Source: Entrophospora sp. SA101 (taxonomy: Eukaryota; Glomeromycota; Glomeromycetes; Entrophosporales; Entrophosporaceae). Taken from it: a stretch of 54,887 nucleotides of DNA. The position numbers and the translations under genes are program-made. Under the pieces are notes generated by a model, which saw only the letters and a list, made by a program, of their open reading frames with translations, was not told where the DNA came from and searched no databases. Location of the stretch: the NCBI GenBank assembly GCA_958430865.1, contig CAUDNR010002535.1, forward strand, positions 32,064-86,950. Direction: 5' to 3'. This document shows positions 46,994 to 54,887 of this stretch, piece after piece; the first letter of the stretch is position 1, and each line of letters opens with the position of its first letter.

Positions 46994-48307
46994 TCAACCT
47001 TCCTGAACACCGATAAACATCGCAAGCATATCGCTCATGCTAACAACACCTATAGGTTTTTTTGACTCTTTCTCAACTACCCAAACATGATGAACTCCAT
47101 TATCAATTGAAACTCTCATGATTTCTTGTAAGTTTGTATCTTCATGACAAAAAATAATGTTTTTCGGGTGCGTACGAATCTTTCCAAGAAATGCTGTAAT
47201 TGGTAACAAGCACTCAGCGATATTGTCGACGTTTAGGTAGCGAATATCCGAAGATGATAAATTATCGACTAATTCAACGATTCTTTCACCGGCCTCGTCA
47301 TCACCACCATCTACAATTGCGACTGAACTTAAGTTATGAATTGCCTTCATAAAAATAAACATTGAAAGTTATGAGAAAAATAAATTATAATTACAACCAC
47401 ATGAGAATAATTATTAATATTACCAGAACTTTAAATCCTGCTAAAGCTGTCATGTCTTTAGTGATGGAAAATGCAAATGTGGACTTGACTGGAGATACTG
47501 GTAATCTTATGAATCAAAGAAAGCAAGAAATTAATTATAAACAAAACATAAAAAATAATTACAATCAAATAATAATAAGTAATTAATTATTGATAATTAC
47601 CTACGAGAAGGTTGATTCGGATCATCTTTTTTGGTAAAGGTGATCCAAGATCGTTGCATAACTTTATTAGCTGGCCAATCCAAAGCACCATCCTTCTGAG
47701 CTTCTTTCAAAACCGGATTTTTAAGAAAGTAATCGATCGCATCCCATTGGGTAATAATGGCAGCATGTTGAACATCACTTGCCATAATTTCTTTATTGTT
47801 TGACGTCGAAGCTAAAATAGCATAAACATTTTCGTGTGTGCCCATCGCTTCTAATCCATCGATAAGTGGTTCGGATTTGTGATAAATTTTAAAATTATTT
47901 GCTAAATTCATTTCATCAATCAAGTCACTGATTGGTTTTTCGTAAACATTTGTAATTTTTTGTTTTACTTCCTTGCTCATATAATCATGAGCAGATTCCT
48001 TAGCATCCATTCTACTAAAAACCTCTTTCAACATTAAATATCTGTTGATGTTGACCACATTAACGATACTAACAAATTTATTTTGGTAATTATCAAATAC
48101 TGGTATCGAGATTATATTATGAATTCGTAAAAGATTTAGAACAAAGGAGATTTTATTATCCGAATGTGCGTAAACTAATGGCTCAAGTGGTTTATTACTG
48201 ATTTCTTGTAGAAATGAATCAATATGTAGTTTGCGAAGACTTTCTAAAAATTTAGACGAATTCAAAAGATGTGATGGATCCACCGGTTGTTGATGTTCAG
48301 TTGGCAT
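46994..48307 (-). CDS. Four-CBS-domain protein (Snf4/AMPK-gamma-like)
   Basis: Three exons (48307-47601, 47505-47424, 47344-46994) give 379 residues. Two Bateman pairs can be seen. The first holds PLVYAHSDNKISFVLNLLRI, HNIISIPVFDNYQNKFVSIV and YAILASTSNNKEIMASDVQH. The second holds VKSTFAFSITKDMTALAGFK, NLSSVAIVDGGDDEAGERIV, IIFCHEDTNLQEIMRVSIDN and GVHHVWVVEKESKKPIGVVS followed by MSDML. The VVSMSDML ending is the usual close of a CBS motif. Such proteins bind adenine nucleotides in pockets between the domains. It is not a clear Snf4 orthologue: the spacing and the first pair differ, and I infer a fungal paralogue with unknown partner. Confidence 0.85.
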
Positions 48308-48481
48308 TTTTTTTTTTTAAAGAAAAAAATTATTCCTTGAGAAAAAGAATATTTTTTTATTTTATAATATGTGAGAATATTAGCGTAGAACCCTCTAGAT
48401 TTTTTTTCTTACGTATATTATATCATGACAAACCATAAAAATGCTAAAAAAGGCAAATGTAATGGTATACTACTCAGACTT
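48308..48481. promoter_or_regulatory. Upstream region of the CBS-domain gene
   Basis: Poly-A/T-rich sequence immediately before the start codon at 48307 (minus strand). No specific element can be assigned. Confidence 0.3.
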
Positions 48482-49690
48482 TTAATTAAATATATTATCA
48501 TTATTTAAGTTAGGTTCCCAGTAATAAACATAATTAAATGTAAGACATTTCAATCGAATGACATTATTAAACATATCAACTAAATGTTGATTGAACTCAT
48601 TCATGTAAAATATTGATGATTGTTCTAAATTTTGACAATTTCGAGCAATTAATTGCAACAGTTCTTCTAAATGACGTTTGTCAATCGGAGCATCCTCGAC
48701 ATTTAGAACCTTTAGATTTCTTCCATTGATTTCAAGGAAATTCGACAAACTATATAAAAATGGCTGATTATAAATGATTAAATTTAGGGTTGTAAATATT
48801 TGAAAAGAAACAATGTTGCAAATTGCTTGTTGATGATGAAATTCTACTAACATCATTATTGAACATTGACAATGACTGTATTCACAATTGGGTTGGATTG
48901 GATTACCCTTAAATCTTGTTCACAAATTTATTGAGATTAGGATACATTTTTGTTGGATTATAACGAGGATTTGCAATTTGATTGATTAAATTTATTTATG
49001 GTTCTTTTAAAAAAAAAAAAAAAAAAATAATAAAATATGGACATTACTGGCCTTGTAAATAGCAACGCGGCAAATTCAAAACTTTTAAATATAAATGAAA
49101 GTAAAGCCACTTGCAGTTTTGGCTTTGTTATGTGCTTATTTATTTGTTCGTGTAGCATGAATTTGAAATTTTCGAACGTTGGTATTAAAAATCCAATTTA
49201 ACGTACCCGTGACTTTCTCACAATAGGTTATTGAATTTGAATGAATTGCAACTGCCCTTTTGAATTCCACTGACAAAGTTAGACATTTGTTCACATGAAT
49301 GGCTGGTTTCTTGATTTGATCTTGTTCTTTGAGTCAGATTACGATCAATTTCGTCCTCGATTGAAGAATTAATATCAACTTTAATTTTTAAAACTTGAAT
49401 ATTTCTACATGACCTTGCCAACCTATCGAAAAATTCAAACCCATTAAGAAAATAACAATCTAATTCACGAATATTTTGAATGAAACTATGAAATCCATCA
49501 TAATCAAGCATCCAGCTATAATCTAAACAGGTAGTTCCAAGTACCTTGACATTTGAATAATTTTCACCAATATTTTATCAAATTTAAACTTGGTGATTTG
49601 ACCAAGATCCAATTCAGTAGCAAATCTGACATAGTTTCAGAATGACGGATTCTCAAATGCCTTAAAGTTTATGCAGTAACGATTTTTTTT
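48482..49690 (-). pseudogene. F-box/LRR-like protein relic
   Basis: Two protein-like blocks on the minus strand are separated by broken sequence. 49511-49218 reads FHSFIQNIRELDCYFLNGFE, then FFDRLARSCRNIQVLKIKVD. 48856-48482 reads FLEINGRNLKVLNVEDAPID, KRHLEELLQLIARNCQNLEQ, then NNVIRLKCLTFNY. The spacing of Leu and the words CRNIQVLKI, CQNLEQ and RLKCLTF are typical of the F-box-associated LRR proteins expanded in this kind of fungus. The stretch between the blocks (48860-49215) has several stops and a poly-A tract at about 49009-49028. No F-box start is visible. Confidence 0.6.
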
Positions 49691-50008
49691 TAAAGAATTC
49701 TTTATCTTCCAACATTAAACAATTAATTAATTAAAATTTTTTACTTCTGCAAAGTAAAATGGTAGATTTCTCCATAAAATTGGAATAAAGTTCCATTGTT
49801 TGTTTTTTTAAAATGAGGGAAACCATGTAAACAAACTTATCTATATACAAAAATTACCAAATTTAATAGTTGCACGATTTCTTCGCGTAACATCAAGTTC
49901 AATAAAGTGACACATCATGAATTTGTTTGTCCTCTATCCAAATGTATATTTACAATAACAAATATCAATTTCATTTACTCAAATACCTCACTTATTCAGA
50001 AAATAATA

Positions 50009-52469
50009 ATGGATAAACCGTCACATAATACTGTTGATTCTGTGGGGGAAGCATTTAAACCTTTTGCTTCTTTAATAACCACAGCAAATGCTGTGATAAA
50101 TCAAATTGTTGATATTTTTGAAAATGCAGAGTATAACAAAAAGATTTGTAATGTGTTTTTAGTTCGTGTAGACGTTGCTACAATTCACATTAAAAATCTA
50201 GAACGTAGAAAAGAAGAAAATGAATATCTTTTTCGTGATGTAGAGTATTACAAGCACTTTGTACGTTTTACCACTATATTAACAGAAATAAAAACATTTC
50301 TTAATGATATTACCCATCTTCCTGGATATAATAAATACAATTCTGCAAAGAATTTTGAAGAGATGTTTGGAAACCTTACTCGAGAAATTGATACTATTAT
50401 GAAAAATTTAAAATTTACAATGACCATTGCTCCTGAAGAGCAAACAAAAATTGATCAACAAAGTTTAAAAGAGGATCACGAAAAAATGGAAAAGGTTAAA
50501 TTTTATCTATGTATATGTATATATTATAATTAACGTAATTTTGATTATAATTATATATTATATATATATTTTAGTTTTGGGGATCAATTAGTGGTGGAAT
50601 TGTTGATGATAACAAACAAATGAACACATCTTTGCAAGAAGTAATTATTATCAAAACTCAAGTGGAATCCAAAGATAATCAAGGTGATATTAATAATTCT
50701 ATAAAGGCAACTCAAATACCACCAGATATGTTACAAGATCCAGAGCATAAAAAACCATCCGATTCACGAAGAAAAAGACCACCTTATATTTGCAAAAAAA
50801 TTTTAAAAGAAGACATAGAAGTTGCTTGTCAGCCTATAACAACACCTGATGAAACTCATCTACCAGTTGAATATCAAAATGTTCAATCACAGCTAGCTAT
50901 TTTGGGGAAATTACATGATTCAAAGAATATATTGAGATTCTATGGTCTTTCTACAGTTGATGATTCAACAGTTATGGTTCTTGAATGGGCAGAAATGGGA
51001 AAGTTGGATGATGTTTACAATAACTATGTCATTAGTTGGCCTGAAAAAGTATCCATAGCTCTTGAAATTTGTCGTGGACTTATATTTTTACACTCATGTA
51101 AAATCCTTCATCATGATATACGTTGTGGAAATATTATGGTAACCAGTACAAACATATTATGTGTATATATATATATATATAAATGTAAACATAGAAATAG
51201 ATTCATCTAAAATAATATTTATTTTATTTATTTGAAAATCAGATGACTAACAAAAAGGAACCAAAAATTGCAAATTTTGATTATGCTCGTGATGTTCAAG
51301 ATGCAACTAGAGAATTGAAAAATTTAACAGTTGTTGTTCATTGGTTAGCACCAGAAAAGTTATTACATGCTTTTAAACAATCTTATAATTTTAAATGTGA
51401 AATATTTAGGTAAAAGATGATTTTATTATTATATAATATGCAGAATGCATACCATGGTATCCTCATATTTTTATTTTATTTTGACATAAATTAGCTTTGG
51501 AATGTTGCTTTGGGAGCTTGGGTTTGAAAGAATCCCTTATGACAAATGGGATATTCCAAAAATTCGAGAATATGTATTGAGTTCCAAAAGAGAATTGGTT
51601 ACTTATGATGATGATGATGAAAAAATGTTAAAACTACAAGAAGAATATTCAAATATTTTTATAGGTGGTAAGTTATCAAAATTGTAAATTATATTTTTTG
51701 ATCTTTGTATAGAAAATAATAAAATAATAATATTCAATGTTTTTTATTATTCTATATATTATTCTAACAAGCCTGGAGAGATGATCCTACAACAAGATCA
51801 TCCCTTCAACATATTTTCTTAAAATTGGATAATTTGGCCTCAAAATATGGTAAAAGCAATGAAAATATTCCATTTCCCAAAAAAAGGAGAAATCCAGATG
51901 GTACTATAGCACGTAGTAAACATTCTGTTTCTGTTAGTGATGACAAGGGATTTTTAGAAGCTAACAAACCTGATTCAATTATGCCAATTATTTCACTTGA
52001 AGAAGGTCTTCGAGCACATAAAAATAAAGAATGGAAAAAGGCATGGATTTGTTTCCAAGCTCATGCTGAACTAGGAAGTACATTAGCTAAATATTGGAAA
52101 GGATGCTATTTATATACAGGATATTGTGGTTATGTGGATAAAGAAAAGGCCATTAGATTATTTCAAGAAACTGCTGATAAAGGAAATGGTGATGCTCAAT
52201 TACGTTATGCATTTTATAATAAATTTGATAAAAATTTATTTATCAAGTACCTTAAATTATCTGCTGATAATGGAAATACAACAGCTAGGTATAATTTAGG
52301 TGATTTGTACTATAGTGGAAAGCTTGGATTTCCCAAAGATATAAATAAAGGAATTCAATTCTTGAGATTAGCTGCTTTAGACAAACACCCAAAAGCAACT
52401 AAATTATTGAGCAAATTGAAAATTGATGTTTATAAAAGTCGAGAAATTACAAATAAATTTCAGTCGTAA
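50009..52469 (+). CDS. Pseudokinase with MLKL-like N-terminal helices and Sel1 repeats
   Basis: Five exons (50009-50494, 50575-51138, 51243-51409, 51495-51667, 51772-52469) give 695 residues. Residues ~10-150 look all-helical (FKPFASLITTANAVINQIVD, FLVRVDVATIHIKNLERRKE, FTTILTEIKTFLNDI) and resemble the four-helix N-terminal region of MLKL/HeLo-type proteins. A kinase fold lies at ~230-470. It has no Gly-rich loop, the VAIK position reads VACQ, the catalytic loop is HHDIRCGN and DFG is NFD, so it should not phosphorylate. WLAPEK and SFGMLLWELGFERIPY are retained. Sel1-like repeats follow (KAWICFQAHAELGSTLAKYW, AIRLFQETADKGNGDAQLRY, TARYNLGDLYYSGKLGFPKD). The start at 50009 is the first in-frame ATG. 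Confidence 0.88.
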
Positions 52470-52599
52470 ATATATATGTAAATAAATATACGTCATCTAA
52501 TAAAAAAAAAGTTCTACCATAAAGTCCGTTTTTTTTAATCACTTAAAAGCAATTTCTCAAATTTCACAGTTGATTAGTGACTTTGCCACCATCTCACAA

Positions 52600-53760
52600 T
52601 AATCCTTTATTGAAGATATCTGTTTTATTTGATAACTACGAATGAATAGATAGTTTAATCCAAATTGATCTTAAACAAGCAAGGAAGATGCATTGTTGCC
52701 GCGTATTAATTGGACAATCAACTTAATGCATATAAATATGCTAATCTGGAAATGAGCATTTTGTTTGAGTAGACAAGCTAAAAGATCAACTAGTTAACAG
52801 ATTATCGGAGCACGTCCCCACAACCCTACCAACACAATTGATGAGTCATTATTATAAAGAATTAACCGTCAAAACTCATTACATCATTTTTTTTTTATTG
52901 AATTTTATATTCTCTTTTTAACGAGCCAATTTAATCTCCTCTTCCAATTCTAATGCTCAATTAACTCGTACATATTAAGATAATATGACGATCGATCCAT
53001 TGATCGCTTGTTGTTTTTGCTGGATCTAATTTAAAATCAAGTCAATTATTTTGTTACAATGCATAATTACCAGTCCAGGTTATAAGAACACTTGAGCACC
53101 ATTGACCGTAAGATGTAGAATCTTTACACCAGAAACCAGATCTGTGAAAACAATTCCATATGGAACTGCGATTATAGCTCTGGCCCTCGGAAAAGTATCC
53201 TTTTTACAATCAATTAATTTACACACCGTCCTCTTTTTTAGTGGTGTCAAAATAACCTTGGTTAATTTACAAATTTATCTGCAAGATCCAATCGCTGCAG
53301 AACGTTTTATTTAGTGATGAAGTACCAGTACAAAGAACTAACTGACAAAGAAATCGTTAGAGCATTGAGGCCAAATCCTGAAATTGACAATTCTGATGAA
53401 GAGAAAGAAGTGGAAACAGTATATAGTTATCAGATAGTTTAGACTTAGTTACCATGAATTTCAATTTATTTATATATAATAAGTTCGCTATAAAGAGATT
53501 TTTCTTTATAATGGAACCGAGTCTTTACTATAATTATTGTGGTATACCATGCCTACTACATTATCACTAGTACGTGTCCAATTTTAAGAAACAATCTACA
53601 AAGTCTTTGTAAAATATTCAGGCTGTTCTATATTAAAAACTTTTATGTGTGACATAGGTCAATTGGGAAGGATGTAGTGATGACGATATATTAATATTAA
53701 TATATGTACAGTAACGCCTAATCCATGTGGTCGCTAATAGCATAGTGACAATTTTGTATA
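52600..53760 (+). mobile_element. Decayed pogo/Tigger-like (Tc1/mariner) transposon
   Basis: At 53340-53430 one frame reads ELTDKEIVRALRPNPEIDNS followed by DEEKEVET. This is the acidic C-terminal motif I recall from Tigger/CENP-B-like transposases. Upstream is a broken ORF (53102-53314) with no preserved DDE motif. At 53481-53520 and 53708-53760 there are short sequences like Tigger ends (AGTTCGCTATAAAGAGA, CAGTAACGCCTAATC). Frameshifts and stops show that it is dead. Confidence 0.5.
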
Positions 53761-54069
53761 TGAAAATAAAAATCTATACGTGAAAATTAAATTGGCCAAT
53801 CAAAAAGGAATTTCTACCCGTGTTTATGTAAAAGAATCATCATATTAAAAACCCATTTATGGAAGGGTAAAAAAATTATGTAAATAATATTAATAATATT
53901 AAATATTGTTTGTTTACGTTCCATCCTAAAAAAGAATAGATAGTTTTTCATAACCTTATCGTATATATATTGTTTATTTTTTTTTTTTAAAAAAAAAAAG
54001 GAAAACAATTTTTTTTAATGAATTCATTATTTTTATGATTCATTTAAATTAATTTTGTTTTTCTTACTT

Positions 54070-54470
54070 GGACAACAACCAACGACGACGACGACGACGA
54101 CGATGACGACGATAAAGGCGTCAAAGGCGTCAACAACAACATTAAAAAAACATACGGAGTGCAGGTGGGGTTACAGATTCTGTCGTCCCAACTGAAAAAA
54201 AAGGCTAACACCTCACCACTGTGTCCCGGAGGGTATGTGGAAGGAAGAAGCGCTGGTATGACGGGGACTTTGCGCCTGTTTGCCTTTCATCCGAGCCTCT
54301 TTGATTAGGTAAGTGTAGTATTTGACATCAAAGAGAAGAGCTCGAGCGAAGCCTTATCTACAGGCGAGGGTGACCTCGGTGTAGTGTCAGTCAGACAATT
54401 TAAGTAATTCTGACACCTTATGATAAATATCAGAATTATAATTTTTTAAATTTACTACCCTATTTACGGG
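54070..54470. other. GC-rich island of unknown nature
   Basis: After a (GAC)n microsatellite at about 54082-54115 comes ~350 bp at near 50% G+C, against roughly a quarter for the surrounding DNA. Examples are GTGTCCCGGAGGGTATGTGG and GGTGACCTCGGTGTAGTGTC. There is no long ORF. TGTCAG and CTGACA occur in inverted order near 54388-54417. It could be part of a retrotransposon, a structured non-coding RNA or recently transferred DNA; I cannot tell which. Confidence 0.4.
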
Positions 54471-54887
54471 AGTGATAGAATTTGCCTTTTATATGTTGAG
54501 CATGGTCCTTGTTATTAGAAAATATGGGTGATGCAATTGTTTGTTGTACCAGAATCAAAAAAAAAATAATGATGATTGATGAAGGAATCATGGCTAGTAG
54601 TAATACGCGCATATCTCTCAAGGCAAGTATGATTATTGCATTGCAGGTTTGGTATATTCTTACAATACATGAATTAATAAAAAATCTTTAATAATAATAT
54701 TCAAAAAAAGGAAGTCAGAAGTCGGAACGGTCATCTTTTATTTCAAAATGGTGAATTTTATAAATTTAAGATTTTTTTGTTTTGTTTGAATTTTTAATTT
54801 ATATATAATAATAACTTAAGATCATTATCATGTAATAATAATAAATTAATAAACTAAATAAAGAAATAAATGAATAAATGAATTATT

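Larger units (their letters stand above)
52470..54887. other. Repeat-rich 3' region of the window
   Basis: There is no intact gene. It contains a pogo/Tigger-like relic (52600-53760), poly-A/T tracts and a GC-rich island (54070-54470). The last 400 bp are AT-rich with nothing recognised. Confidence 0.5.

Noticed and set aside
49009..49028. Poly-A tract as the tail of a retrotransposed copy
   Set aside because: No target-site duplication or element body is visible next to it; homopolymer runs are common here.

Overview
The window is a very AT-rich eukaryotic nuclear segment. Genes are split by many short GT-AG introns (mostly about 55-130 bp, TAG or CAG acceptors), and Asn, Ser and Lys runs are common. 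It carries fungal housekeeping genes beside a kinase/Sel1-repeat protein, an F-box/LRR-like relic and decayed transposons. This combination best fits an arbuscular mycorrhizal fungus (Glomeromycota, Rhizophagus-like). That placement is inferred from composition and gene families, not from a database match. Exon boundaries were read by eye by joining frames across GT-AG sites.

Layout. 1-2.7 kb: relic of a DUF7869-type transposon gene, interrupted by a small hAT-like MITE, then repeat debris. 2.7-7.5 kb: a coiled-coil protein with internal repeats (minus), a complex I ESSS/NDUFB11 gene whose promoter and first exon are duplicated in exact tandem (plus), and a C9orf85/DUF2039 zinc-ribbon gene (minus). 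7.5-10.8 kb: gene-poor, with two MITEs. 10.8-26.9 kb: a dense housekeeping block holding a Nak1/Kic1-type STE20 kinase, Nsa1/WDR74, protein-L-isoaspartate methyltransferase, cytosolic glutamyl-tRNA synthetase, Vfa1 and the mitochondrial ABC transporter Atm1. 27-32.4 kb: a possible orphan exon, a methyltransferase, then decayed coding relics, one carrying a palindromic insertion. 32.5-40.3 kb: a broken EMC4 gene, ornithine decarboxylase antizyme, MED6, an orphan small protein and the YEATS protein Yaf9. 40.3-48.3 kb: a secreted-protein relic, a MARVEL-type membrane protein with a Gln/Pro repeat tail, a large disordered protein, a 570-bp MITE and a four-CBS-domain protein. 48.3-54.9 kb: an F-box/LRR-like pseudogene, a predicted pseudokinase with Sel1 repeats and an MLKL-like N-terminal helical region, a decayed pogo/Tigger-like transposon and an unexplained GC-rich island.

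Most genes act independently: chromatin and transcription (Yaf9, MED6), ribosome assembly (Nsa1), translation (GluRS), mitochondria (ESSS, Atm1), the ER and endosome (EMC4 relic, Vfa1), polarity signalling (Nak1) and polyamine control (antizyme). The strongest special observations are four. The antizyme gene has a +1 programmed-frameshift layout at UUU-UGA, with an intron inside the bypassed stop codon. The protein at 50.0-52.5 kb combines a helical bundle, a kinase fold that has lost its catalytic residues, and Sel1 repeats. A perfect 316-bp tandem duplication covers the NDUFB11 promoter and first exon. EMC4 is disrupted although its splice sites are intact. No tRNA, rRNA or CRISPR array was recognised.
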